Below are positions 25,755 to 34,309 of a stretch of DNA of 64,000 bases, in pieces. The stretch covers positions 62,001-126,000 of the forward strand of contig CAYYIV010000011.1 in NCBI GenBank assembly GCA_964472095.1, in the 5' to 3' direction. The stretch is from Pelagibius sp964472095. GTDB taxonomy: Bacteria > Pseudomonadota > Alphaproteobacteria > Kiloniellales > Kiloniellaceae. Within the stretch, counting starts at the first letter, position 1; every line of letters starts with the position of its first letter. The notes beneath the pieces were generated by a model. That model was not told where the DNA came from. It did no database searches and saw only the letters and a program-made list of their open reading frames with translations. The translations under genes and the position numbers were made by a program.

Positions 25755-26977
25755 AGCGCGCCGAGCAGCACCTGAATCAGAGAGTGCTGGCGGAAGAGGG
25801 CGTATTCGCTCAGCGAGTAGCACACGACAAAGGCGAGGAAGAAGGCCGGCAGCGTGGCGAGCGGCGAGCCGTCGGTCTGGAGCAAAGCCACCGCGCGCCA
25901 GGCGAACAACAGCAGAAAGCCGACCGTCAGGGCAAGTCCGACAAAGCCAAGCTGGACGGCGATGTCCAGATAGCTGTTATGGAAGTTCATGACCTTGTGC
26001 TCGATGACGCGCTGCACGTAGCGTCCGGCCGAGCCGTCGCCGCCGTTCCAGAAGGCATCCAATCCGTTGCCGAGCCAGGGCCGCTGCTCGATCAGGCCGA
26101 CAGCGATTTCCCAGAGCACCGAGCGGCCGGTCAGGGTGCGCTCCTTGCCCAGCGCCTCCAGAGCCAGGCCGGCAGGATCAAGGTCGTAGGAGAACAGGAA
26201 CCAGATCGCAAGCGTGGCGACGAGCAGTCCGACGATGTAGCCGATGAGGCGCAGCAGCGCCGGCGCGCCGCGGGTCAGCAGGACCGGCGCCACGGCGCAG
26301 AGCCCGAGCATCATGACGATGGCGGTACTCGATTGGCTGTAGACGATGAGGGTCAGCCCGAGCACCGCGGTTGCGACTACGGTCAAGCGTCGCCAGCCCG
26401 AGGCAAGGAGCAAGAGACAGCAGATCAGCAGGAGGACCATGTTTCCGCCGAGTACGTTCTTGTGCGGGAAGAGACCTCGCGCCACGCCGTTGTGGTCGTA
26501 GGCGACGGGGAACTTCATGAGGATCAGGGCCAAGGAGAGGAGCGCCGTCAGGGCCAGCACGACGAAGAGGGCGCGCGTCAGGTCGAAGAGGCTGAAGCGG
26601 CTGCCCAGGTAGGCACTGATGCACACTGTCATGCCGAGTTGCACCGAGCTTCGCAGAGTCTGACCGGGAACATCCGACCAGAAGTAGGAGAGCCCGGCGA
26701 GTGCCGCCCAGAGGAGCAGCGGTACCGCGATCCACAAGGAACCGAGAAAGGCGCCGTAACGCAGCAGGAAGAGTCCCAGCGAAAGGAGGTAGATGAGGTA
26801 CCAGGCGAGCGACGAGAGCTGCGGCTGCAGCGCCAGCGCGTAGGATGCGACGGCCAGGACGAAGTGCAGGAACAGCCACTCCCAGACCAACAGGCGATCA
26901 GCCGCAGCGGATGTGACACCGCTCGAGGCATTGTCGTCTGTGTGCGAAAGGGTGGGGCTGAAGCTCATGTCGATCAT
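25667..26977 (-). CDS. EPS polymerase / O-antigen ligase family membrane protein (ExoQ/Wzy-like)
   Basis: The protein has about 436 residues from ATG 26977 (ATG 26968 is an alternative; neither has a strong ribosome site). It has 10-12 membrane helices and the Wzy_C/O-antigen-ligase periplasmic loop: GLFPHKNVLGGNMVLLL, TLTGRSVLWEIAVG, PWLGNGLDAFW and the conserved HNSYLDIAVQLG. It would polymerise repeats on the periplasmic side. It is the second minus-strand gene in the locus and converges on, and overlaps by 88 bp, the glycosyltransferase at 24735. Confidence 0.92.
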   Translation of the reverse strand: MIDMSFSPTLSHTDDNASSGVTSAAADRLLVWEWLFLHFVLAVASYALALQPQLSSLAWYLIYLLSLGLFLLRYGAFLGSLWIAVPLLLWAALAGLSYFWSDVPGQTLRSSVQLGMTVCISAYLGSRFSLFDLTRALFVVLALTALLSLALILMKFPVAYDHNGVARGLFPHKNVLGGNMVLLLICCLLLLASGWRRLTVVATAVLGLTLIVYSQSSTAIVMMLGLCAVAPVLLTRGAPALLRLIGYIVGLLVATLAIWFLFSYDLDPAGLALEALGKERTLTGRSVLWEIAVGLIEQRPWLGNGLDAFWNGGDGSAGRYVQRVIEHKVMNFHNSYLDIAVQLGFVGLALTVGFLLLFAWRAVALLQTDGSPLATLPAFFLAFVVCYSLSEYALFRQHSLIQVLLGALYVSTALALPAPRPGPSRRQASTASWPAT

Positions 26978-27385
26978 GCCGGCATCCACGGAGTCGCGGA
27001 GCCGGTCTCCTTGCAGCAGAGATGCGTGACGATGTCGCCAACTACATCGTCGTCGCATCCGGCGTCAGCCGATTGCGAGCGTTCATCAAGGTTAGACTTC
27101 GCAAGCGCACAATTCCAGATGCGTAATAACGACATCTCGCGAGGTCTGCAAAAAGCCACAACTAAAACCATGCGAAATCACACGCTTCTGACGCCTGGGA
27201 TGGTAGAAATATTGCAGTGCAGTAGAGGGGATGTCTCGACCGCCGCCCAGGTCGAGGCTTTCGCCGGTGGGAAGGATCGCGCGCAAGACCGATCCGTCGC
27301 CGAGCAGGAATGAACTAAGGATCGCAGTGCCACTGACCTGGATACCGTGGGGCGGCAGCCAAGGACTGGACAGAGGGAATTTGCG
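26978..27385. other. Divergent intergenic region between the polymerase and sugar-transferase genes
   Basis: No gene seen. It is noticeably AT-richer around 27060-27200 than the flanks, as expected for a divergent promoter. It contains an 8-bp inverted repeat GACGATGT / ACATCGTC with an 8-base spacer at 27028-27051. Confidence 0.55.
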
Positions 27386-28843
27386 ATGGAAGCTGCGCTT
27401 GATGCACTAGGATTCAAGGGAAGTCGGGCGGACGTCAGGCCGATTTCCAGGGTGGCGGTCGAACTGGCCTTTCGCATCTGCGATTTGATGATGCTGGGGC
27501 TGGTCGGACTGGTCGCTTTCTTCCTGCGGCAGACGGCTGCCGCCGAGCTTCACGACCCCCTCTATCTTGGTGCCATCGTGCTCGCAATCTTTGTCGCGAT
27601 GCCGATATTTCATCGCTTTGACGTCTATCGCGAGGACTTTCTGTTCTCCAGGCGTATCCCCTACGGCAGCCTCTTCGCCGCCTGGACGGTTGCCTTCTGC
27701 ATCCTGCTGGCAGTGGCCTTTCTCCTCAAGGAGTCCGACGCCTACTCGCGCGCCTGGGCGCTGAGCTGGTTTGCCGGTGGCGGCGTCGGCCTGGCCGTGG
27801 GTCGCCTGGCGCTGCGCCATTGGGTGCAGGGCCTGTCGGTTGCCGGCCGATTCGCCAACCGGACCGTGATCGTCGGTGCTGGCGACCAGGGCTGTCGGCT
27901 GGCCGGCTACCTGAAGGCCCACGGTGACGCGAACACGCGGCTGATCGGGTTTGCCGACGACCGCTCCACGCGAGTGGCGCAGCAAAGCGATGGGATGCCG
28001 CTGCTTGGCAGCATCGACCAACTCATCGACCTGATCCGTGAGGACCAGGTGGACCAGGTAATCGTTGCCCTGCCGTGGTCCGCCGACGAGCGCCTGCGCG
28101 AGGTCGTTGGCAAGCTGGAGAAGACGCCGGTGCCGATCCGCCTGGCACCGGATGTCGCGGCCTTCAGCTTTCCGGACCGGCACTTCACCACAGTCGGGCG
28201 GCTGCCGATGATGCAGCTTTTCGAGCGCCCGATTTCCGGCTGGTCCTTCGTGGCGAAGAGCCTGGAGGACCGCCTGCTGGCCTGCGGCTTGCTGCTGGCA
28301 TTTTCGCCGCTGCTGGTGGCCATTGCGCTGGCCATCAAGCTCGATTCGCGCGGGCCGGTGTTCTTTCGCCAGAAGCGCTACGGCTTCAACCACAATCTCT
28401 TCGATTGCTGGAAGTTTCGCACCATGCATCACCACCTGAGCGATGCCAACGCCGAGGTCCTGACGCGGCGGGGCGACGACCGGGTGACGCGGGTCGGGCG
28501 CTTCCTGCGCAGGACCAGCCTCGACGAGTTGCCGCAGCTCTTGAACGTGCTCAAGGGCGACATGTCGTTGGTGGGGCCACGCCCGCACGCCACCTCCGCC
28601 AAGGCCGCCGGCCGCCTCTATGAGGAGGCGGTGGACGCCTATGCCGCGCGTCACCGGGTGAAGCCCGGGATCACCGGCTGGGCCCAGGTGAACGGCTGGC
28701 GCGGCGAGACCGATACCCTGGAAAAGATCCAGCGCCGAGTGGAATACGACCTGTTCTACATCGAGCACTGGTCGCTCGGACTCGACCTGAAGATCCTCCT
28801 GCGCACGGCCTTCGTCGTGCTGGGCGATCGGGAGGCATATTGA
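27386..28843 (+). CDS. Undecaprenyl-phosphate sugar-1-phosphate transferase (WcaJ/ExoY-like initiating enzyme)
   Basis: The protein has 485 residues from ATG 27386 behind AGAGGGA. It is a full-length PHPT: four or five N-terminal membrane helices to about residue 135, a Rossmann-like middle domain (TVIVGAGDQGCRLAG), a further helix, then the bacterial sugar transferase domain with GPVFFRQKRYGF, FDCWKFRTMH, RTSLDELPQLLNVL and SLVGPRPH. It puts the first sugar phosphate on undecaprenyl phosphate. It is longer than rhizobial ExoY, which lacks the N-terminal part. It leads the second EPS gene run. Confidence 0.94.
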   Translation: MEAALDALGFKGSRADVRPISRVAVELAFRICDLMMLGLVGLVAFFLRQTAAAELHDPLYLGAIVLAIFVAMPIFHRFDVYREDFLFSRRIPYGSLFAAWTVAFCILLAVAFLLKESDAYSRAWALSWFAGGGVGLAVGRLALRHWVQGLSVAGRFANRTVIVGAGDQGCRLAGYLKAHGDANTRLIGFADDRSTRVAQQSDGMPLLGSIDQLIDLIREDQVDQVIVALPWSADERLREVVGKLEKTPVPIRLAPDVAAFSFPDRHFTTVGRLPMMQLFERPISGWSFVAKSLEDRLLACGLLLAFSPLLVAIALAIKLDSRGPVFFRQKRYGFNHNLFDCWKFRTMHHHLSDANAEVLTRRGDDRVTRVGRFLRRTSLDELPQLLNVLKGDMSLVGPRPHATSAKAAGRLYEEAVDAYAARHRVKPGITGWAQVNGWRGETDTLEKIQRRVEYDLFYIEHWSLGLDLKILLRTAFVVLGDREAY

Positions 28844-28938
28844 TGCGGTGATGGGAACCTTTTGCCACCTGCGTTGTTCTCGTCGTTGAGCCTCGGTCTC
28901 CCGAAGGCGTCCCCCAACTCGTTCAAGGTGAAAGTCAG

Positions 28939-29652
28939 ATGACCAAGCCGCTCCAAAAAGCCGTGATTGTCCTCGGATTCGGTTCCGCCGATCGCATTGA
29001 CGGCAACCTGGACCCGCTGACACCAGCCCACAATGCCGCGGTGCGGCGGGCGGTGACAGAGGCCCTGGCCGCCGGATTGAAGGAGTTGATCTTCGTGACG
29101 TCCGACAGTTGCACGCCGGTCGAGGCGCAGCTCGGCGGCTTCGGCCGGGCGAGAGCCGAACGCGTCATCATCGCCCGCCAGTTCGCCGCCAGCACCCTGG
29201 GGCAGGCGCTCTGCGGCATCCGCCACCTGCTCGACGGGGAGGCTTTTGTTCTGCTGCTGCCGGACGAGTTGCGCGGCCAAGGAGGCGAAGATCCGACGGC
29301 GCGGTTGCTGGCGCACTACAGGGAGTGCGGCGGCAACCTGGTGGCGCTGGACGATGACACCGTGCTCCGGCACGACGGCCGCTTTGCGGCCATCGCCGCA
29401 TCGCCGGCCGGCCGCTACCTGCTGCAGCCGTCGGTGCTCGATGCCCTGGAAGACGATCCCGAGGGCGGCCTTGCCGGCGCCCTGCTGACGGTGGCCGAGG
29501 CCTGGCCGGTAACCGTGCTGCCACCGCGCCGGCGCGAGCATCAGCTGCAGCCTCTGGTGCCACCCTCCGAAGCGCCGACGGTGCGTGGGCCGCGCCCGGT
29601 CGCCGTGGCGGCCGCTGCGGCAGCGACGGCCGCGGCCGAGGCCGGCGACTGA
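28939..29652 (+). CDS. GalU/ExoN-like nucleotidyltransferase paralogue lacking the catalytic motif
   Basis: The protein has 237 residues. Its order of segments follows UTP-glucose-1-phosphate uridylyltransferase: KAVIVLGFG at the N-terminus, AVTEALAAGLKELIFVTS, TLGQALCGIRHLL, FVLLLPDE, CGGNLVAL and GRYLLQPSVLDALE near 158-171. However, the signature GxGTRxLPxTK is replaced by GFGSADRIDGNLDP (13-26), losing the arginine and lysine. About 50 residues of the sugar-binding middle part are missing between residues 140 and 157. The C-terminus is an Ala/Pro-rich tail. It is probably not an active pyrophosphorylase; a regulatory role like that proposed for GalF is possible. Confidence 0.75.
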   Translation: MTKPLQKAVIVLGFGSADRIDGNLDPLTPAHNAAVRRAVTEALAAGLKELIFVTSDSCTPVEAQLGGFGRARAERVIIARQFAASTLGQALCGIRHLLDGEAFVLLLPDELRGQGGEDPTARLLAHYRECGGNLVALDDDTVLRHDGRFAAIAASPAGRYLLQPSVLDALEDDPEGGLAGALLTVAEAWPVTVLPPRRREHQLQPLVPPSEAPTVRGPRPVAVAAAAAATAAAEAGD

Positions 29653-29708
29653 CCGGCAGCCGACGGACTGAGATTTGGATGACCAGCAACAGCAATAAGG
29701 AAAAAGAC

Positions 29709-30281
29709 ATGATTGTGGGGGGAACGACGCAAAGGCTTTGCGGTGTCGTGGGAATCGTTCTTCTGCTGGCGGGTTGCGCCGGGCAGCTTTCTTCGCTGCC
29801 GCCGCTGCCGCCGTCGGAAGCGGGAGCCTACCGGCTGGGCGCTGGCGATCGCCTGCGCCTGCAGGTCTTCGGCCAGCAGGAACTGAGCCAGGAGTATGTC
29901 GTCAGCGATTCCGGCGTCATCACCATGCCCCTGATCGGGGCGGTCGATGCCGAAGGCCAGACGCTGCCCGAGCTCGAGGAGGAAGTCGCCCGTCAGCTCA
30001 GCGCAGGCATCCTGGTCAATCCCAACGTTACGGCGGAGGTCATGACCTACCGGCCGTTCTACATCCTCGGCGAGACCAGGTCGCCGGGGCAGTACCCTTA
30101 CGTGCCGCGCATGACGGTGCTGACGGCCGTGTCCATGAGCGGCGGCTTCACCTTCCGCGCCGAACAGGACCTGGTCTCGATCACCCGTCTGGTCGACGGC
30201 CAGATGGCGGAGTTCCGTGCCGATCCTTTGGATTTCGTCGAGCCGGGAGACGTGATAAACGTCTACGAACGCTACTTCTAG
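29709..30281 (+). CDS. Polysaccharide export lipoprotein (ExoF/Wza-like OPX protein)
   Basis: The protein has 190 residues from ATG 29709, chosen because AAGGAAAA precedes it; ATG 29679 would add ten residues. A lipobox LLLAGC ends the signal peptide. YRLGAGDRLRLQVFGQ opens the Poly_export domain, and SDSGVITMPLIGAVDAEGQT is diagnostic. A SLBB-like part, FYILGETRSPGQYPYVPRM, follows. It forms the periplasmic/outer-membrane export channel with the ExoP homologue. It is short compared with ExoF or Wza, ending directly after the SLBB-like domain. Confidence 0.93.
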   Translation: MIVGGTTQRLCGVVGIVLLLAGCAGQLSSLPPLPPSEAGAYRLGAGDRLRLQVFGQQELSQEYVVSDSGVITMPLIGAVDAEGQTLPELEEEVARQLSAGILVNPNVTAEVMTYRPFYILGETRSPGQYPYVPRMTVLTAVSMSGGFTFRAEQDLVSITRLVDGQMAEFRADPLDFVEPGDVINVYERYF

Positions 30282-30291
30282 GACAGCGGCG

Positions 30292-31554
30292 ATTCCTGCC
30301 CGGTCGACATTTCCCGCCGCGGTTCGGCGGCAGCTGCTGCGCCCGGCGCTGGCCGGCGTCACGGCTGTCTGCCTGACCGCCGTCGCCGACTCCGCGGTGC
30401 GGGCCCAGGAGGGCGCGCAGCCGACGGCAGTCTTCGACCGGCCGCGCCCCGGCTTGGATCCCAAGGGCATCGACCTCGGCGGCTTCCGCCTCTATCCCAC
30501 GCTCGGGCTCTCGGAAACTTACGACGACAACATCTTCGCCGACGAGGAAGACGAGGAGGCGGACTTCATCACCTCGATGACCGCCGCCCTGCTGGCCCAG
30601 AGCGAGTGGGCGCGCCATGATCTGAACGTCGTTGCGCGCGTGAGGCACCAGAAATTCCTCGACAACGACGAACAGGACCGCACCGAGTATCTCGTCAAGC
30701 CGACGCTGAAGCTCGATCTGGCGGGGCGCAGCACGGCAAACTTCACGGCGGAGCACAGCAGGCGCACGGTCGGCCGTGACGACCCGGAGGACGATGACGA
30801 CGAAAAGCCGACGGAATTCAACCGCTTCATGGCGGGAGCCGGGCTGATCGAGCGGGTCAACCGCCTGTTCTTCGGCATCAACGGCGCCGTGCAGCGCGAC
30901 GACTACATCTCCGCCAGCGACGACGACCGCGACCGCATCGAATACCGCTTCGGCCTGCCTGTCGGTTATGAGATCTCGGCCAAGACCGACGTAAAGGTGG
31001 AGCCTTTCGTACGCCGACGTGACTTCGACGAGCTGGACTCCAGCGGTATCGACCGTGATTCCCTGGCTGGAGGAGCCACTGTCGGGCTCGACACCGAAGT
31101 GACCTCCCTGCTGCATCTGAACTTCGATGTCGGCTTCGTCGTGAACGACTATGACGACTCCCGCTTCGACACCAGCCTGGACCTGATCTTCGGCGGCGAA
31201 GCGATCTGGTACGTGGCTCCCCTGACCACGGTGAAAGGCCAGGCCGAGCGGCGCGACGTTGCCACCACCGTGCCCGGCTCCTCCTCCAAGACGCGAACTT
31301 CCGTCGGCTTCGAGGTACAGCACGAGCTGCAGCGCAATCTGCTGCTCGGCGGCGGCCTGCGCTACCTGAACGACGACTTTCGCGAGGTCGACCGCAACGA
31401 CGACCGTGCGGTGGCCGAGCTCGGCGTTGAATACCTGCTGAACCGCAACCTCTCGCTGGTGGCTGACTATCGCTACGAACAACGCTGGTCCGACCGCGAC
31501 GGCGAGGACTTCAGCCGCAACCTCGTGACCCTCGGCCTGAAGGCCCAGTTCTAG
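30292..31554 (+). CDS. Outer-membrane beta-barrel protein of the EPS locus (BBP2-like)
   Basis: The mature part runs from about 30403 and contains alternating amphipathic strands throughout, starting RLYPTLGLSETYDDNIFADE and ending in LVTLGLKAQF with the C-terminal aromatic residue expected of barrels. This matches the BBP2/VpsM-like outer-membrane proteins that accompany Wzy-type clusters. In-frame codons upstream of GTG 30397 encode a clear signal peptide (RRQLLRPALAGVTAVCLTA then AVRAQ), yet no ATG, GTG or TTG exists before the in-frame stop at 30256. An ATT at 30292, nine bases after AGGA, is the best start candidate. Confidence 0.75.
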   Translation: MPARSTFPAAVRRQLLRPALAGVTAVCLTAVADSAVRAQEGAQPTAVFDRPRPGLDPKGIDLGGFRLYPTLGLSETYDDNIFADEEDEEADFITSMTAALLAQSEWARHDLNVVARVRHQKFLDNDEQDRTEYLVKPTLKLDLAGRSTANFTAEHSRRTVGRDDPEDDDDEKPTEFNRFMAGAGLIERVNRLFFGINGAVQRDDYISASDDDRDRIEYRFGLPVGYEISAKTDVKVEPFVRRRDFDELDSSGIDRDSLAGGATVGLDTEVTSLLHLNFDVGFVVNDYDDSRFDTSLDLIFGGEAIWYVAPLTTVKGQAERRDVATTVPGSSSKTRTSVGFEVQHELQRNLLLGGGLRYLNDDFREVDRNDDRAVAELGVEYLLNRNLSLVADYRYEQRWSDRDGEDFSRNLVTLGLKAQF

Positions 31555-32963
31555 AGCGGCCAGTGCGGCGAGTGGCTGCCGAGTGGCACGGAGGGCCGCG
31601 TCCATCGCGCCGAGGTCCGCGAGAGCTGTGCGGCGTGCCTGATGGCCCTCAGATTCCCGAAACCGGATTCGCTTTCCTCGAAGAGTTCCTCGCCCGGCGT
31701 CGGATCGGGGCAGGTCAGCCCGCCGGCGATGCGCCCGAGGCTCTGCAGCCAGTGTCCGGTGCGGGCGAGCGAGACGCGAACATGCCAACTGCCGCCGTCC
31801 TCGGCGCGACGCTTCAGGCCGGCGACTACGCCGAGCGCCAGAAGGTAGCCGGAGGCATGATCGAGCGCCTGGCAGGGTAGCTCCTTCGGAGCGTCGATGC
31901 CGGCGGCCTGCGCTTCCGCGTGGTTGATGCCGCTGGCGGTCTGCACCAGCGAATCGAATCCCCGGCGCGCCGCCCAGGGACCTTCATAGCCGTAGGCGCA
32001 AAGCGAAGCGTAGACGATTCCGGGGCGCAGCCTGGCGGCTTCCTCCGGCGAGAAGCCGCGCGCCGCGATGCCGCCGGGCCGGTAGGCCTGGACGAAGACG
32101 TCGGCCTGCTGCAAGAGCTGGCGCAGCGCCGCGCGGCCGTTCTCGCGGTCGAGGTCGGCATAGGCGGAGAGCTTGCCGCGCCCGTAGTCGACGACCAGGG
32201 GGGCGATGAAGGGCAGCTGCGGCGAGGCGATGCGCATGACCTCGGCGCCATGGGCCGCCAGCGCCTTGCAGCCGACTGGCCCGGCGACGATGCGCGTGAG
32301 GTCGAGCACGCGCAGGCCCGCCAGTGGACGTTCGGCGGCACCCAGGGGCCGCGCCGGGGCATCACCGATGCGCTCGAGCCCGATCAGCGGCTGCCCGGCC
32401 AGGGCGGCGCCCTGTGGCGAGGCGAGCCAGTCATCCTGGCTGCGCAGCATGGTGGCGACCAGGCCGCGCGCGGCCACGGCGTCCTCGAAGGCAGCCGCCT
32501 GCCAGCCGTCGAGGGCCGCCTGGACCGCCGCGCGGTCGTAGGCACAGCCGAGCAGATCGAGGATGCCGTCGCGATGGTGCGGGAAGTTTGTGTGCAGGCG
32601 CACGCAGCGGCCGTCGCCGCAGCGGTAGGTGCCGGCGATGGCATCCCACAGGCGGCCGGGGGGCTTGCCGGCGGTGGTGAAATAGCGCTCGCTGCGGAAC
32701 TCCTGGGCGGCATGCAGCATGTCGACGGCGATCTCCTGCGGCTCGCCGCCGCGCCGCGTCCAGAGCTCTGCCGCCGCCGCGGCAACGGCGGCGATGGTCG
32801 CCTGTGCGACCGTGCCGACGGCGAAGGACGAGGGCAGCACCGGGTCGCTGCCGGTGAGAGCGACACCCTCGGCGAGCGCCGGGGCGTAGCCGACGCCCGC
32901 CAGAAGCTCGGCCAGCACCGCCTGCGGAGAGGGTGGCGGTCCGTTGGAAAATGAGTCGCTCAC
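31551..32963 (-). CDS. CaiB/BaiF family (class III) CoA-transferase
   Basis: The protein has 470 residues from GTG 32963 (ATG 33044 would add 27 poorly structured residues). The C-terminal half carries PLAGLRVLDLTRIVAGP, GAEVMRI, a DVFVQAYRPGG stretch and RRGFDSLVQTASG, whose Asp is the catalytic carboxylate of the family. The N-terminal half is a divergent, degenerate repeat of the fold, an arrangement seen in a subset of these proteins. It transfers CoA between carboxylic acids; substrate unknown. Its stop overlaps that of the convergent barrel gene. Confidence 0.88.
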   Translation of the reverse strand: MSDSFSNGPPPSPQAVLAELLAGVGYAPALAEGVALTGSDPVLPSSFAVGTVAQATIAAVAAAAAELWTRRGGEPQEIAVDMLHAAQEFRSERYFTTAGKPPGRLWDAIAGTYRCGDGRCVRLHTNFPHHRDGILDLLGCAYDRAAVQAALDGWQAAAFEDAVAARGLVATMLRSQDDWLASPQGAALAGQPLIGLERIGDAPARPLGAAERPLAGLRVLDLTRIVAGPVGCKALAAHGAEVMRIASPQLPFIAPLVVDYGRGKLSAYADLDRENGRAALRQLLQQADVFVQAYRPGGIAARGFSPEEAARLRPGIVYASLCAYGYEGPWAARRGFDSLVQTASGINHAEAQAAGIDAPKELPCQALDHASGYLLALGVVAGLKRRAEDGGSWHVRVSLARTGHWLQSLGRIAGGLTCPDPTPGEELFEESESGFGNLRAIRHAAQLSRTSARWTRPSVPLGSHSPHWPL

Positions 32964-33306
32964 GTGCGTTCCCGGATTCCATGCCGGCGGTGCCGGATCG
33001 TTGGTGCTCGCGCAGTATGGCCGGTGCAGCGAAGCCATCGTCAAGGGCCCGCGCGACGAACTTACCGCCGATGGGGCAAAGAAGAGCTCGAGGCCCTGCT
33101 CCAGGGCGGCTAGTCGAAGCTGCCAGCTTGACCGCGGCTTGCGGCTTGTCTCTAATTCACCGAGAGAATTGTCGAAGGACGGCGCGGCTTCGGCAGACAG
33201 ATCGCGGTCATTGTCTTCAGGTCACGTTCGTTTGCACGCCGCCGCAGACCATCAAGGGCGATCGGGACGTCCGCAACGACCGGACCCATCATGAAAAGGG
33301 GCAGCC
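32964..33306. other. Intergenic region upstream of the TRAP transporter
   Basis: No intact gene seen. A plus-strand stretch ending in TAG near 33112 reads WGKEELEALLQGG with coding-like third positions but has no upstream continuation, so it may be a gene remnant. The remainder presumably contains the dctP promoter. Confidence 0.5.
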
Positions 33307-34302
33307 ATGAAAGCGAAGATGCGGAGTATTGTCGGTCTATTGGCCGCCGGCCTGACGGTGTCGGGCGCCCAGGCGGCCGAGGATTGGCGGATGGCACACA
33401 AAATGCCACCGGACAGCCCGGAGGGCATGGTGTTCCAGCGGTTCGCCGATCTGGCGGAGCAGCACAGCGGCGGTGAGATCAAGATCAGGGTCTATCCCAA
33501 CGAACAGCTCGGCAAGGACGATGCCGTCCTGGAACAGCTGAAGATCGGCACGGTTCAGCTCTACGCCGAAGGCTCGACCTACATGAAGAAGTGGATCGAC
33601 GAAATCGACTGGATCGGTGCCGCCTTCCTGTTCGACGACTACGGCCACTGGGACCGCTTCGTGAACGGCGACATGGTGCGCGGCTGGTACGAGAAGGCGG
33701 CGGCGGAAGCCGGCGTCGGCGTGCTTGGCGACCCGACCGCCGTGGTTCGCGGGCCCTACCGGGTCATGCTCGCCAACAGGGACGTCAAAAGCTTCGACGA
33801 CATGAAGGGCATCCAGCTGCGCATGCATCCAAGCAAGCTGGCGATCGATACCTGGGTCCACCTGGGCGCCGACGTGAAGACCCTGGCCTGGACCGACACC
33901 TATCAGGCGATCGACAAGAAGATCGTCGATGCGGTGAACAGCCCCATCGCGCTGGTCGAAAGCATGCGATTCTACGAGGTGGCGCCCTACATCATCCGCC
34001 ACGACGAGTACTACCAGTCGGTTGCCTTCATGATGAACCAGAAGGCTTTCGACAAGTTGCCCGAGAACCTCCAGGCGGCCCTGCTGAAGGCCCACGCGGA
34101 GGCGGGCACCTACAGCGAGGAGCTGATGAGCCGGTCGGCCGACGAGGCTATCGCGCGCATGAAGGCGAAGGGCGTGAGCTTCACCGAGATCGATCGCCGG
34201 CCTTTCATCGAGGCCATGGCCAGCTTCTATCAGAAGATGGAGCAGAGCGGCGAGCTGCCGGAAGGCTTCCTTGCCGCCGTCGAAGCCGCACGCGGCCGCT
34301 GA
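33307..34302 (+). CDS. dctP: TRAP transporter solute-binding protein (DctP family)
   Basis: The protein has 331 residues with an N-terminal signal peptide ending GAQAAED. Family marks are WRMAHKMPPDSPEG, IKIRVYPNEQLGKDDAVLEQLK, VVRGPYRVM, FDDMKGIQLRMHP and the AWTDTYQAIDKKIVDAVNSP segment, which includes the ligand-contacting region. It captures a carboxylate-type solute in the periplasm. It is followed by the small and large permease genes in standard order. The ligand is unknown; the neighbouring RraA-like and CoA-transferase genes suggest an organic acid. Confidence 0.94.
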   Translation: MKAKMRSIVGLLAAGLTVSGAQAAEDWRMAHKMPPDSPEGMVFQRFADLAEQHSGGEIKIRVYPNEQLGKDDAVLEQLKIGTVQLYAEGSTYMKKWIDEIDWIGAAFLFDDYGHWDRFVNGDMVRGWYEKAAAEAGVGVLGDPTAVVRGPYRVMLANRDVKSFDDMKGIQLRMHPSKLAIDTWVHLGADVKTLAWTDTYQAIDKKIVDAVNSPIALVESMRFYEVAPYIIRHDEYYQSVAFMMNQKAFDKLPENLQAALLKAHAEAGTYSEELMSRSADEAIARMKAKGVSFTEIDRRPFIEAMASFYQKMEQSGELPEGFLAAVEAARGR

Positions 34303-34309
34303 CCCGGCC

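Noticed and set aside
25784..27313. A 509-codon plus-strand open frame over the ExoQ-like gene
   Set aside because: Gln/Glu/Arg-rich shadow of a membrane-protein gene; no motif, and the minus strand has the O-antigen ligase signature.
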